DNA of 64,000 bases from Candidatus Pedobacter colombiensis (GCA_029202485.1 CP119313.1:2728001-2792000), one strand, 5' to 3'; shown: positions 1 to 9,154, numbered from the stretch's first letter. The notes: generated by a model not told the origin, from the letters alone. Numbers and translations: made by a program.

Positions 1-21
1 CTAACGGCCAATACAAATGTC

Positions 22-1881
22 CTATTTCAACAACTTATCAATTGCCTGATAAGTCATAGGATGATAATTTGGTCTTGCCAGTTTATAAATATCCCTTGCC
101 CTTTTTAGTCCCTCTGGTGTAGCCATCATCTCCTTATACAAAGGAATGATGTGCCACATCCTTCCATTTTCCAACAAATAAGCCTTAATACGGGCATCAG
201 CAGCTGTATAATGATGACGAATAGCCAGTGTATACCAGGCCAATTGTATATCAGTATTGTTAGAAGCTGTAAAACCAAACTCAGCGTCTAATGCTGCCAT
301 TTCATTTGCGGTCAGATTGGCAGGTAGCTGACTAATGAAATAACGTCTTTCATTGCTCGACACGATTTCTTTACTCAAACCTTTAACCGAACCTGTTTTG
401 CGCCAATTTGCAAGCAAAGCATCAATAGCTTTAAAACGCTCAGACCCAACAGCAACAATATTGGTCGGAATACCTGGACCGTACACCCATTTATCAATCT
501 CTATTTTATCCTCAAGTGTCTTATCACCTTTAATCAGGTTTTTATTCAGATAATCCAAAAACTGTTCAGTAGTTAAAGACTGGAAAGCATGACTATCAAA
601 ATATCCTCTTAAAAAAGCATCAAACTTTGCTCTTCCTACAGCCGTTTCAATCGTCTTTAAAAAGAAAAAGCCTTTTTCGTATGCAATATCATTTGTCCCT
701 TCGTCAGGATTACGACCAGTATAATCAGTTTTTAAATAAGTATCTTTACTATTGGCTCCCATATCTTTCACAGCATCTTCCAAAGCCTGCTTCGCAAAAA
801 CTTCCTGCATATCTGCTTCATTTTTACCGTATAAAGCCTCATCAATACGACGCTCAAAATAATTGGTAAAACCTTCATTTAACCAGAAATCATTCCAGGT
901 AGCATTAGTCACCAGATTACCACTCCAGCTATGCGCCAGCTCATGACATATAATGCTCACCAGCGAACGATCACCAGCTAATATAGTTGGCGTTATAAAC
1001 GTTAGGTTAGGGTTTTCCATCCCCCCAAAAGGGAAACTAGGAGGCAATACAAGCAAATCATACCTACCCCATCTATAGGGGCCATAAAGTTTTTCTGCGG
1101 CATGAACCATTTTACCCATATCAGCAAACTCCCAGGTTGCCTTTGCCAACACCGAAGGCTCAGCATATACACCTGTGCGTTCATCAACAGCCTTAAAAGC
1201 GATATCACCAACAGCAAGTGCCAGTAAATAAGATGGGATTGGATGTACCTGTTTAAATTGATAAATACCTGTCTTATTTTTAGACTGCGGATTTTCAGCA
1301 CTCATTAAAGCCAGTAAATCTACAGGTACTTGTACAGTCGCATTATAGGTAAACCTTATACCTGGACTATCCTGACAAGGCACCCAACTGCGCGCTGCAA
1401 TACTTTCGGATTGTGTAAACAGATAAGGTCTTTTCTTTCCCGCTGTTTGTTGTGGATTAAGCCATTGTAAAGCGCTAGCGTCCTTACCTGTGGTATAGTA
1501 AATATTTATCAGCTTAGTATCAGGAGCAATAGCAACCTTTAAAGCCTTACCCACATATGGTGTTTCAGGACCAAAAGTGAAAGTTGTTTCCTTTTCATCA
1601 GCACCTAGTGTGATCTTTTCGATATTCAGCTTACTGTCGTCAAATACAATCTCTCTGGCTTTTGATTTGTTATCAATAGTCCAGGTTGCCTTTCCTGTGA
1701 TTTGTTGTTGCTCAAAATTGACCTTTAAATCAAGATCAAGATGTGTTACATAAGCGATTGAAGGCTTAGAAAAAGAATGCGGATCATCAACCATAACCTG
1801 GTTTTCAGTAATAGTTTTTTTAGTATTCTGCTGACATGATAAAATCATCAGAATGGGGATCATTAAAGTTAGTCGTTTCAT
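22..1881 (-). CDS. M1 family metallopeptidase (aminopeptidase), lipoprotein
   Basis: Zinc aminopeptidase of the gluzincin M1 family, expected to trim N-terminal residues from peptides in the periplasm. The 619-aa product opens with a lipoprotein signal (lipobox ending ILSC, Cys16). The substrate-binding GxMEN motif appears as GGMEN at about 286-290. The zinc site is HELAH at 313-317 with the third ligand Glu336 in WLNEGF, the normal 18-residue spacing. A transition-state Tyr candidate lies in YEKGFFF. Length matches leukotriene-A4-hydrolase-like bacterial members. It is the first gene of the window, with a short gap to the next minus-strand gene. Family assignment is firm; the natural substrate is not known. 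Confidence 0.93.
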   Translation of the reverse strand: MKRLTLMIPILMILSCQQNTKKTITENQVMVDDPHSFSKPSIAYVTHLDLDLKVNFEQQQITGKATWTIDNKSKAREIVFDDSKLNIEKITLGADEKETTFTFGPETPYVGKALKVAIAPDTKLINIYYTTGKDASALQWLNPQQTAGKKRPYLFTQSESIAARSWVPCQDSPGIRFTYNATVQVPVDLLALMSAENPQSKNKTGIYQFKQVHPIPSYLLALAVGDIAFKAVDERTGVYAEPSVLAKATWEFADMGKMVHAAEKLYGPYRWGRYDLLVLPPSFPFGGMENPNLTFITPTILAGDRSLVSIICHELAHSWSGNLVTNATWNDFWLNEGFTNYFERRIDEALYGKNEADMQEVFAKQALEDAVKDMGANSKDTYLKTDYTGRNPDEGTNDIAYEKGFFFLKTIETAVGRAKFDAFLRGYFDSHAFQSLTTEQFLDYLNKNLIKGDKTLEDKIEIDKWVYGPGIPTNIVAVGSERFKAIDALLANWRKTGSVKGLSKEIVSSNERRYFISQLPANLTANEMAALDAEFGFTASNNTDIQLAWYTLAIRHHYTAADARIKAYLLENGRMWHIIPLYKEMMATPEGLKRARDIYKLARPNYHPMTYQAIDKLLK

Positions 1882-1932
1882 GAAATAAGATTTGCCAGCG
1901 CAATCTATAAAATTTTTAACTGAAGGAGTACG

Positions 1933-2244
1933 TTATTTATTACTCACTTCCTGCACATCAATAAATTCAGGACCACCATCAACCGGATAACCCACTACTT
2001 TTAAACCTCTTATAATTACATTCTTCCCTTCATAATCCTTAAGGTTAACCTTGCTACTTTTTAATGCATAGGTTTTATGTGCAGCATGGAGTATATGCGT
2101 GCCATACTGAAAGGTAGACATACCCAACGCCTCTACTTTTCCTTGTAAAACTACCAGATTCTTATCTGTTCCAGATTTAGTCGCAGAGCAGCCTACTATT
2201 ACAAGGCCCATAGCAAATAACAACACTAATCTTTTCATATTCAA
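1933..2244 (-). CDS. small putative lipoprotein, function unknown
   Basis: A 103-aa protein with a lipoprotein signal (MKRLVLLFAMGLVIVGCSA, Cys19). The mature part has alternating hydrophobic residues and the phrase YEGKNVIIRGLKVVGYP, which suggests a small beta-rich OB-like fold such as is used for binding rather than catalysis. I do not recognise a named family. It lies downstream of the PhoH-like gene on the same strand with a 45-bp gap and could be co-transcribed. The start is well placed because the signal peptide begins at the first Met. Confidence 0.7.
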   Translation of the reverse strand: MNMKRLVLLFAMGLVIVGCSATKSGTDKNLVVLQGKVEALGMSTFQYGTHILHAAHKTYALKSSKVNLKDYEGKNVIIRGLKVVGYPVDGGPEFIDVQEVSNK

Positions 2245-2289
2245 TTTTATAATGTAACTCCAATTTAAATAAAAATATACAATAGTAAT

Positions 2290-3639
2290 TTACAGAAGGT
2301 CGTTGGCCAGGTTTGCCAATTCACTTCTTTCGCCTTTATCCAAAGTAATGTGCGCATACAAATCGTGATCTTTCGCATTTTCAATCAGGTAAGACAAACC
2401 ATTACTCTCCGCATCCAGATAAGGCGTGTCGATCTGGTAAATATCACCGGTAAAAATAATCTTTGTATCCTCTCCTGCCCTTGAAATAATTGTCTTAATC
2501 TCATGCGGGGTTAAATTCTGTGCTTCATCTACAATAAAAAATATCTTACTTAAAGTCCTGCCCCTAATGTAAGCCAAAGGAGTAATTACAATCTTCTCCG
2601 TACTTACAAAGTCATCAATCCTCGCCTGCATTTTCGGATCACTATGATATTGCTCTTTTATAAATCTCAGATTATCCCATATAGGCGCCATATACGGATC
2701 TATTTTAGACTTTACATCGCCAGGTAAAAAACCAATATTCTTATTGCTCAATGCAACAATTGGCCTAGTTACATAAATCTGTCTATAATCTTTACGCTGT
2801 TCCAATGCACTAGCTATAGCCAGTAAAGTCTTACCGGTTCCGGCTTTCCCCTGTATAGTAACCAATTTAATATCAGGATTAAGCAAAGCGTTTATAGCAA
2901 ATGACTGTTCGTCATTGCGTGGAGATATGTTAAATATAGTCCGGGGAGATACCGGAAAAAGTCTGCCTGACTTTGCATGATAATAAGTTGTTGCAGTTTT
3001 CCGCTTGCCTTTTAAAATACAGAATTGATTGGCCTCCCGATCAAGCAGTTCAAGTGCCGCGGCATCGATACTACCATCCGTTTTAAGTGCTTTAAAAAGT
3101 TCATCTGAGACATTTGCAAGGACTGCCTTTCCAGTATATAGCGCTTCAACATTCTTTATTTTACCAGTTTCATAATCTTCAGCGTGTAGTTCCAGCGACT
3201 TAGCTTTTAATCGTAAACAAATATCCTTAGATACCAGTATTACCCGCTTTTCAGGAAATTCTTGTTTAAGGCTCAATGCAGCATTTAAAATGCGATGATC
3301 AAATTTGCCTTTGCCAAAAATCTCTTCTGCATCCAGGTTGTCTGGTTTATAATCCATTACCACTTTAAAGCGACCACTCTTACTGCCATTCAAAGGTATC
3401 CATTGATTCATAATCCGATCACCCGAAGCATTATCCATTAACCTGATAAAACTTCGTGCTTCAGCATTTCGTGTTTCATTACCATTTTTCATGTTATCCA
3501 GCTCTTCCAATACCTGTATTGGAATGGCTACATCATGTTCCTGAAAGTTTTTAAAGGCATTGTGGTCATAAAGGATAACAGAAGTATCAAGAACGAAGAT
3601 CTTTTTTTCTAAGGAAGGATGTTTAGCAACTTTTTTCAT
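2290..3639 (-). CDS. PhoH family protein (PIN domain + PhoH ATPase, YlaK-like)
   Basis: A two-domain cytoplasmic protein of 449 aa. Residues about 14-160 form a PIN ribonuclease-like domain opening with VLDTSVILYD (first acidic Asp18). Residues about 240-449 form the PhoH P-loop ATPase with Walker A GKAGTGKT at 264-271 and a Walker B FFIVDEAQN near 360. This is the long PIN-PhoH architecture, known in the family to couple RNA helicase-like and ribonuclease activity; the exact cellular role is unsettled. The motifs are intact. No other gene in the window explains its role. Confidence 0.92.
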   Translation of the reverse strand: MKKVAKHPSLEKKIFVLDTSVILYDHNAFKNFQEHDVAIPIQVLEELDNMKNGNETRNAEARSFIRLMDNASGDRIMNQWIPLNGSKSGRFKVVMDYKPDNLDAEEIFGKGKFDHRILNAALSLKQEFPEKRVILVSKDICLRLKAKSLELHAEDYETGKIKNVEALYTGKAVLANVSDELFKALKTDGSIDAAALELLDREANQFCILKGKRKTATTYYHAKSGRLFPVSPRTIFNISPRNDEQSFAINALLNPDIKLVTIQGKAGTGKTLLAIASALEQRKDYRQIYVTRPIVALSNKNIGFLPGDVKSKIDPYMAPIWDNLRFIKEQYHSDPKMQARIDDFVSTEKIVITPLAYIRGRTLSKIFFIVDEAQNLTPHEIKTIISRAGEDTKIIFTGDIYQIDTPYLDAESNGLSYLIENAKDHDLYAHITLDKGERSELANLANDLL

Positions 3640-3775
3640 TAGAATATAATTTATTTTTAAAGGTTATGAAGCTATCATGTGCTATCAAAATTTATTCATT
3701 TCGATTTGTGTTCTGCTGCACATGATGGTTTCATGGCACATAAAAATAGCAAAAAAGATTTGTATCAATAAGGCT

Positions 3776-3806
3776 AAAACAATTAAGGCATCCAAAAAGG
3801 ATGCCC
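3776..3806 (-). terminator. Rho-independent terminator after the heparin-lyase-like gene
   Basis: A perfect 7-bp stem (GGCATCC at 3787-3793, GGATGCC at 3799-3805) with a 5-nt loop is followed on the minus strand by a T-rich run. It sits about 80 bp past the stop of the gene at 3884. A nearly identical hairpin ends the next gene upstream (4903-4929). Confidence 0.7.
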
Positions 3807-3883
3807 TAATATTAATAATAGATACTTTAGCAAAATTTTTAAACCTCTATTTGACTTAATTTGTATTTAAAAAATTATTGACA

Positions 3884-4672
3884 TCAGGGAGCCACCTCTG
3901 CATAAGTCGATGCAATCTTTAATGCATGTACCCTGTTTACAATGAGCTCAGAACTTGCACCGTAAACGCCCCATTTAGGATCACAATAATCAGCATCCAA
4001 TGTGCGTCCATAATACCTTTGCGTACCATTACTCAGGGTTTGTTTTACTCCATTGAACCAAAACTCCATAAATCCAACAGCTGCATCCCGAGAAACCTTT
4101 ATTCTTAGTACAAAAGTATTCCAGTTATTTATACTTACCGGCGTACTCCAGATAAATGTGCTTGCACCACCAGAGGCAGTATGCATTAGTTTAAAATTAC
4201 CGCTTACAGTTTTAATAACAATAGGAAAATTCTGGGTCATATTTGCACCATAAGCTTTCCACTGAAACAATGCATTTGTAGTTACAGAGGAAGTCATGCT
4301 TAACTGCGACCTCCAACCCAGATAGATGTCGTCCCCTTCTACCGCATCAAAGTTTTTGGCTGCATGGACTTCGCAGCGGTTACTCCCTACAGCTTTAGTA
4401 AATCTCCATATTTTACCATAAGTGGCATTATTTACCGCAGCTAAATCAGCCGGGGTATCCACATTTAAAGTTTTAAAAACCCCTGTCCCTAAATTCGCAT
4501 CTCCATCCCATAATACGGATAGAATACCAACTGTGCCCGATGGGCTGACAGCACTGGTAGTAGCCTTACTTGTACTTAATTCTTCAGTTATTGAACTCTT
4601 TTCTTTTTTACAAGAAGAAAAAAGAAATGCATAGCAGCCGAAAATTACGGCTATCATCAATTTGTTTTTCAT
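3884..4672 (-). CDS. heparin lyase I-like polysaccharide lyase family lipoprotein
   Basis: Probable cell-envelope polysaccharide lyase-like jelly-roll protein. The reading frame is open from 4702, but the Met at 4672 starts a clean lipoprotein signal (MKNKLMIAV...FSSC), so I place the start there, giving 262 aa. Features of the heparin-lyase/glucuronan-lyase jelly-roll group are visible: YLGWRSQL, NNWNTFVLRI, FMEFWFNG and PKWGVYG, in the order seen in the polysaccharide lyase family. There is no adjacent sulfatase, SusCD pair or sugar catabolic gene, so this is a stand-alone enzyme or binding protein. Fold assignment is moderately sure; substrate and activity are not determined. Confidence 0.6.
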   Translation of the reverse strand: MKNKLMIAVIFGCYAFLFSSCKKEKSSITEELSTSKATTSAVSPSGTVGILSVLWDGDANLGTGVFKTLNVDTPADLAAVNNATYGKIWRFTKAVGSNRCEVHAAKNFDAVEGDDIYLGWRSQLSMTSSVTTNALFQWKAYGANMTQNFPIVIKTVSGNFKLMHTASGGASTFIWSTPVSINNWNTFVLRIKVSRDAAVGFMEFWFNGVKQTLSNGTQRYYGRTLDADYCDPKWGVYGASSELIVNRVHALKIASTYAEVAP

Positions 4673-4897
4673 TAAAATCAGTTTAAGGTTAGCAAAAAAC
4701 ACAACCTATTTACAGGTAGTATCATTAATTATAATGCTTTGAGATTTAAGAGGTTAAAAATATGCATTACTAATATAGCTGATATGGAGCTCCAAAATTA
4801 TACGCTATTAGCCTAGTAATAAACTATATAAGCATATTCAAATCGATTTGATCAATACCAAATATTGTGGAGTATTCGTTTTGTTTTATGCACCAAA

Positions 4898-4930
4898 ACA
4901 ATTAAGGCATCCAAAGAGGATGCCTTAACA
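4898..4930 (-). terminator. Rho-independent terminator after the beta-barrel gene
   Basis: An 11-bp stem (TTAAGGCATCC at 4903-4913 and its complement at 4919-4929) with a 5-nt loop lies about 30 bp past the stop of the gene ending at 4959. On the minus strand it is followed by TTGTTTTGG. Core and flank are almost the same as the terminator at 3776-3806, so the two probably share an origin. Confidence 0.72.
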
Positions 4931-4958
4931 TTGATATTAATTTGAGGGAAGTTAATGC

Positions 4959-5600
4959 TTAAAATAACAGATATATTTTAAAACCAAGATTGTTCAATGA
5001 ACCAGTGCTGCTTAAATTAAAGTTAGTATAGCTATACTTATATCCCTGAGCTACAGTGGCTGAACCTGATGTTCTTTCGGTTTTCGAATAAGTAGCCGCT
5101 GCAGAAAGTAAGCTAGTCTCGAGCGCAAACCTTTTTGAAACAAACCAGGTAATCCCTCCTTGTACACCCGCTGAATACATATTGCCCTTATAATCTTCAG
5201 CATTGGTACTGCCATTTTCAGCACTTGAATGACTATATGAAACATTTCCGCCCGCATATGCATAAAGTTTTTTAATGAGCGGATAATAATACTGGTAATT
5301 CACTCCAAAACCATAGGTTTCTGTCTTTGTTCCTGAAACATTGGCCTCATAACTGTTTTCATTTCTGCCATAATTAAGGTCGACACCAAGTTTAGCATTA
5401 TCCTTTATAAAAAAACCATACCCAAGAGAATAAGAATTAATCTTGTTCTCATCAGTTTTGTCAGCACCAGATGCATCCTTGTAATGATATTTACTAGTTT
5501 GTGAATTGATACCAAAGCCGACTGCGCTGGTTCCTTTGGTCTGGGCATACCCGCACAGGGATGCCATTACTGCAATAGCAGTTAAGATTTTGTTTTTCAT
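4959..5600 (-). CDS. outer-membrane beta-barrel protein (porin-like, OmpA-barrel type)
   Basis: A 213-aa secreted protein with a Sec signal peptide (MKNKILTAIAVMASLCGYAQ). The mature region is a run of amphipathic beta strands separated by short turns rich in Gly, Ser, Asn and Tyr, ending in an aromatic/hydrophobic strand (LGFKIYLLF), as expected of an 8-strand barrel inserted by the Bam complex. Family resemblance is to the generic porin/outer-membrane beta-barrel group. No catalytic motif is seen. It is monocistronic, with its own terminator downstream and a gene-free region of about 670 bp upstream. Confidence 0.75.
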   Translation of the reverse strand: MKNKILTAIAVMASLCGYAQTKGTSAVGFGINSQTSKYHYKDASGADKTDENKINSYSLGYGFFIKDNAKLGVDLNYGRNENSYEANVSGTKTETYGFGVNYQYYYPLIKKLYAYAGGNVSYSHSSAENGSTNAEDYKGNMYSAGVQGGITWFVSKRFALETSLLSAAATYSKTERTSGSATVAQGYKYSYTNFNLSSTGSLNNLGFKIYLLF

Positions 5601-5775
5601 TTGTGTATTTTTTTTATGTGTTAATCCAAGATAAGAGATTAAATAATCACAATAAAAAAAATATTTACCTTCATTCGTAACATTATTAAGACAAATAGCA
5701 AAACAGCTACTACAAACAATAAAAGGCTCTATATAATACAGATAAGAATTTTAAAAGATGAAGAAGAAATAGATC

Positions 5776-5824
5776 TATAAAAGAAAACGGAGCCTCTCTT
5801 CTCTCGATTCAAGGTCTCCGTTTC
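5776..5824 (-). terminator. Rho-independent terminator of an unidentified minus-strand transcript
   Basis: Read on the minus strand, AAACGGAG-A-CC pairs with GG-CTCCGTTT (plus-strand arms 5785-5794 and 5813-5823, one bulge), with an 18-nt loop, followed directly by TTTTCTTTTA. It lies about 445 bp past the nearest upstream minus-strand stop (6269), so it ends either a very long 3' UTR or a separate RNA. Confidence 0.6.
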
Positions 5825-6200
5825 CACCTCTCCTGCAGCCTTGGCTGTAAGAAAAGCATCAATTCGATTTATTACTTTACAATTCGTAGTATTCTTAGTT
5901 CCTTAGAACTTTGAACCCCGTCTAAATTACTCTCCTGATCATCCCGTAGGCTGTTTCAATTGATGATAATGTCTGTTCCAGATTCGGCCGATGGACCATT
6001 GCCTTTCGGCTAATGGTATCTTAGGTCTTCCTCGCAGTTTCCCTTGTATCCGATCCCTTGCTGATCCCTCGAAATCTCCAGAAGCTTTTGCCCGGAGGCC
6101 AAGTATTTCTTTTTGGAATATTTCTTTCAGACTGCCAAAGTACTTCGTAATTGATATATCTAATATACAGGAAATAATCGTATAAAGCAAGCACACCTGA
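5825..6200 (-). ncRNA. candidate untranslated or short-peptide transcript, unidentified
   Basis: This stretch has no recognisable gene but looks transcribed leftwards, because it runs into a strong terminator at 5776-5824. On the minus strand it holds small hairpins, for example AGTTC-TAAG-GAACT near 5900 and CAGCC-AA-GGCTG near 5840. It also contains an 88-codon open frame (6205 to 5939) rich in Arg and Lys, whose C-terminal half (GRPKIPLAERQ, GRIWNRHYHQ) has protein-like composition. That frame could instead be a gene remnant. It does not match tmRNA, RNase P, SRP or 6S RNA as I know them. Confidence 0.3.
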
Positions 6201-6206
6201 ATCAAA

Positions 6207-6258
6207 TTATTAACAGCTTTTCGCAGCTTACTAACAACTTACCAACAGGTTATTCACA
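6207..6258. other. phased DnaA-box cluster, candidate replication origin or DnaA-regulated site
   Basis: Four 9-mers lie in the same orientation: TTATTAACA (6207), TTACTAACA (6228), TTACCAACA (6239) and TTATTCACA (6250). The last matches the DnaA consensus TTATNCACA exactly; the others differ at one to three positions. Start-to-start spacings are 21, 11 and 11 bp, so all face the same side of the helix, as in DnaA-binding arrays. The flank at 6110-6200 is AT-rich. No dnaA gene is nearby, which does not exclude oriC in Bacteroidetes. Genes on both sides run leftwards, which gives no strand-switch support. Confidence 0.42.
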
Positions 6259-6268
6259 TGCCAATCAA

Positions 6269-8554
6269 CTATTTTGTCCCCAGCTCTTCAATAGTAAAAG
6301 CCTTCTCTCTACCTTTAAATCGCTTACGAACTTTCTCCACTTCGTCGACACTAATTTTACCTGCATTATTTTGCCAGGAACCACGTATAAAACTAAGAAC
6401 TTGCGCCACATCATCGTCAGATATTTCCTCACTATGCGCTATACCCGGCATATCAGCCGAAATCTCGGGAGCTTCATACAGATGTCCATTGACCTTAACA
6501 GGCCCTGTTAAACCATACAAAACTATCGAAATCAATTTTTCTTTATTTCCCGTAACCCATTCAGATTTGTTCAGAGGTGGCGCTAGTGAATTGATCCCAT
6601 TCCCATCTGCAGCATGACAAGTTTGACAACTAAAAGCAAATAATGCAGCACCCTTAGGATATAGTTTAGCCTGCAAAAGAGGATCCCTATTTTTCTGCGC
6701 ATTTCTTACCCTGGTAATTATCCCCGTTAATTGTTTATTGATGATCAGGTTCGTATCAGGTAGTAGATTTGCTATTGAGGCAGCAAAATTTTCTTCCCTG
6801 TAAGCCAAATTACTTACCACAGCACTGGAAACATAAGGATTATTTGGATATTTTTTAACCAGGCCAATCAATAGCGATTCAGCTCCATCTGCATTAAATG
6901 GCTTGATATAATTTGCTGCAAAAGCTATATACGGAGCTGCCAGTTCATCATTTTCTTTAAGTAAGTTAGTCAATGCATCCATATAATACTTAAAGGATGA
7001 TCCATTGATCATCGAAGGCAAAACACTTAAAGCCTGCATCCTCACCGGCCATTGCTCAGCCTTCAAGAGCGCAAGTACCTCGTTCGTTTGTAAAGCTGAT
7101 AAGCCCTCTAGCACCCACATTGCGTGGATTGCACGCAAAGGTTGATCCGTAGCTTGAATCGCGGCTCTTAAAAAAGGAATTGCTCCTTTGTTTTTTCCAT
7201 CGATCAACATCTGCTGAGCCATATCACGTACCTGACCATTGTTGTTTCCGAGCAGATCTACAAGCAGCTTAGGATCATTACTAAACTTTACGGCTATAGC
7301 CTGCTTATTTTTTGGAACTATCTTATAAATCCTTCCACAGCTGAGTGGTTCAGTTAGCTTTCTGCTCAAAATTTCATCCCTCAGATAAGGCGTAACATAA
7401 GTTTTATGCTGTATAATACCACGGTACATATCAACAACATATAAAGCACCATCAAAACCATTGTATAAGCTAACCGGTCTGAAGCGTTCATCGATACTGG
7501 CTAAAAACTCTTTTCCAGAATAAGCCTGTACACCACCTACTACATATCCCTTTTCGCTAAGTATGTTCCGTTTGATTAAATTGGCAGCTGGTTCTGCAAC
7601 AAATGCATTAAAATCATAAGCAGATCCAAACAAACCACCACGGTAAATAACCGGGCCACATGCAGCAGTAAAATTCCTTAAACGCAAACTATCATCCAAA
7701 ACCCCAGGCATATATCCTCTGTTTACTCCCGGTGTAGGTCGGGCCGGATAAACCCTGTTATTTTTGACTATCTTTTCCGAATAACCATCAACACTCCGCT
7801 GGTTATTGTTTTCAGCACCAAAACCAGGGGTAAAATAATCCCCCATCAGGTTGGTAGAATTATCATTGTAGTACAACCGTCCATAATTATCCTGACTAAT
7901 CCCCCATTGTCCTCTAAAACATGTTTGCTCTATGATCCATTTATCGTCCATTTTGCGGTAGCGCTTGCTCGACTTCGCATTGTAAATCCAATTGTCCATA
8001 GCCCTTAACAAGCCATTAGGCTGATGCTCTACATTGCCTTCATCGGCATACTTGTTATCCACCAGCGTCCGCTTACCTGGCTTATCATTTTTGATTTCAT
8101 AATACCAAAGATTGGGAGACTCTGCCACCAGTATACCACCATCAACCAAACAAATGGCCCGCGGTAACACCAACGAATCCAGAAAAACCTTTCTATCATC
8201 CATCAGTCCATCTCCATTCTTATCTTCAAGGATTACAATTTTCCCGTTTGGTTTATCTTCACCCTTTCCATTTACGTCAGGCATATAACCTACCATTTCC
8301 ACTGCCCAAATTCTGCCTTTAGGATCAAACGTTAACGCTACAGGAGCTACGACAAGCGGCTCATCTGCTACCAATTTAACTTCAAATCCATCCTCTACCC
8401 GCATCAGTTTAATAGCGGCAGCAGCTGGAATAACCGGAGAATGGGTAGTATCAGGAATTAGTTCTTTGTTAACCTCAATCGTCTTTTTATGCGTTTGGCA
8501 TTTATAAAGTGTAAAAACAACAAGAGCCAGCAGGATATACAGGTATAATTTCAT
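6269..8554 (-). CDS. PVC-type membrane-bound dehydrogenase-like protein with C-terminal cytochrome c
   Basis: A 761-aa envelope protein in three parts. After a membrane/lipoprotein-like signal (Cys19 in LYKCQ), residues about 50-400 form a six-bladed propeller of the soluble glucose/sorbosone dehydrogenase type (DUF7133-like; DPKGRIWAVEMVGYMPD). Residues about 420-620 are HEAT-like helical repeats. The C-terminus carries a class I cytochrome c with haem motif CQTCH. This arrangement is known from planctomycete-type putative membrane dehydrogenases that pass electrons from a sugar-like substrate to the haem. rpiB lies 6 bp upstream on the same strand, so the two are probably co-transcribed. 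The substrate is unknown. Confidence 0.85.
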   Translation of the reverse strand: MKLYLYILLALVVFTLYKCQTHKKTIEVNKELIPDTTHSPVIPAAAAIKLMRVEDGFEVKLVADEPLVVAPVALTFDPKGRIWAVEMVGYMPDVNGKGEDKPNGKIVILEDKNGDGLMDDRKVFLDSLVLPRAICLVDGGILVAESPNLWYYEIKNDKPGKRTLVDNKYADEGNVEHQPNGLLRAMDNWIYNAKSSKRYRKMDDKWIIEQTCFRGQWGISQDNYGRLYYNDNSTNLMGDYFTPGFGAENNNQRSVDGYSEKIVKNNRVYPARPTPGVNRGYMPGVLDDSLRLRNFTAACGPVIYRGGLFGSAYDFNAFVAEPAANLIKRNILSEKGYVVGGVQAYSGKEFLASIDERFRPVSLYNGFDGALYVVDMYRGIIQHKTYVTPYLRDEILSRKLTEPLSCGRIYKIVPKNKQAIAVKFSNDPKLLVDLLGNNNGQVRDMAQQMLIDGKNKGAIPFLRAAIQATDQPLRAIHAMWVLEGLSALQTNEVLALLKAEQWPVRMQALSVLPSMINGSSFKYYMDALTNLLKENDELAAPYIAFAANYIKPFNADGAESLLIGLVKKYPNNPYVSSAVVSNLAYREENFAASIANLLPDTNLIINKQLTGIITRVRNAQKNRDPLLQAKLYPKGAALFAFSCQTCHAADGNGINSLAPPLNKSEWVTGNKEKLISIVLYGLTGPVKVNGHLYEAPEISADMPGIAHSEEISDDDVAQVLSFIRGSWQNNAGKISVDEVEKVRKRFKGREKAFTIEELGTK

Positions 8555-8560
8555 CTAAAT

Positions 8561-9010
8561 TTAAAGCGTTCTATTTTCTATTGCAGTGATCTTGGCTAAT
8601 CTTTTAACATGACGTTCTTCACCAGAGAAGGTGGCATTTAAAAAAGCAAAAACAATGTCTTTTGCCAGTTCAATCCCAATTACACGTTCGCCCATACAGA
8701 GGATGTTTACATCATCATGCTCAACAGATTGGTGGGCTGAGTAGGTATCATGGCATACACCTGCCCTTATCCCCTTAAATTTATTTGCCGCAATACTAAC
8801 GCCAACAGCGCTACCACAAATCAAAATGCCCCGCTCTCCCCTTTTATCAAGAACTGCCTGAGCTACATCAGCGGCATGATCCGGGTAATCGGTAGGTAAT
8901 ACACTGTTTGTTCCCAAATCAATTACTTCATATCCTTTTTCCTTTAAAACCACAATCAATATGCTTTTATAATTGAATCCGGCATGATCTGAACCTATAA
9001 CTACCTTCAT
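8561..9010 (-). CDS. rpiB: ribose 5-phosphate isomerase B
   Basis: Interconverts ribose 5-phosphate and ribulose 5-phosphate in the cytoplasmic pentose phosphate pathway. The 149-aa length is typical. Motifs visible are GSDHAGF at the N-terminus (Asp and His of the phosphate/ring-opening site), DYPDHA, the catalytic-Cys loop ICGSAVG at about 71-77, and the conserved HDTYSAHQSVEHDDVN segment. The start follows an AT-rich leader, and the gene is head of a two-gene unit with the dehydrogenase-like gene downstream. LacAB-type isomerases are related, but the single gene and motif set favour RpiB. Confidence 0.94.
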   Translation of the reverse strand: MKVVIGSDHAGFNYKSILIVVLKEKGYEVIDLGTNSVLPTDYPDHAADVAQAVLDKRGERGILICGSAVGVSIAANKFKGIRAGVCHDTYSAHQSVEHDDVNILCMGERVIGIELAKDIVFAFLNATFSGEERHVKRLAKITAIENRTL

Positions 9011-9154
9011 TTTGTTCTATATTTTTAATGGATAAACAATATTCACCTTGTTAAATGCTCTAATGTAATTAGATTTTTTTAATATTATTGTAGCGTTAGT
9101 ATGACATTGTACGTCTTTATAAAACTTACATTCACCAAACTTAAAACTTAAACA

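Noticed and set aside
3677..3859. 60-codon plus-strand open frame
   Set aside because: Lys/Ile-rich AT-driven frame that spans the terminator of the neighbouring gene; no signal, family or conserved-looking motif.
5991..6185. 64-codon plus-strand frame in the gene-free stretch
   Set aside because: Opposite strand of the better-supported minus-strand transcript; no protein-like pattern beyond chance.
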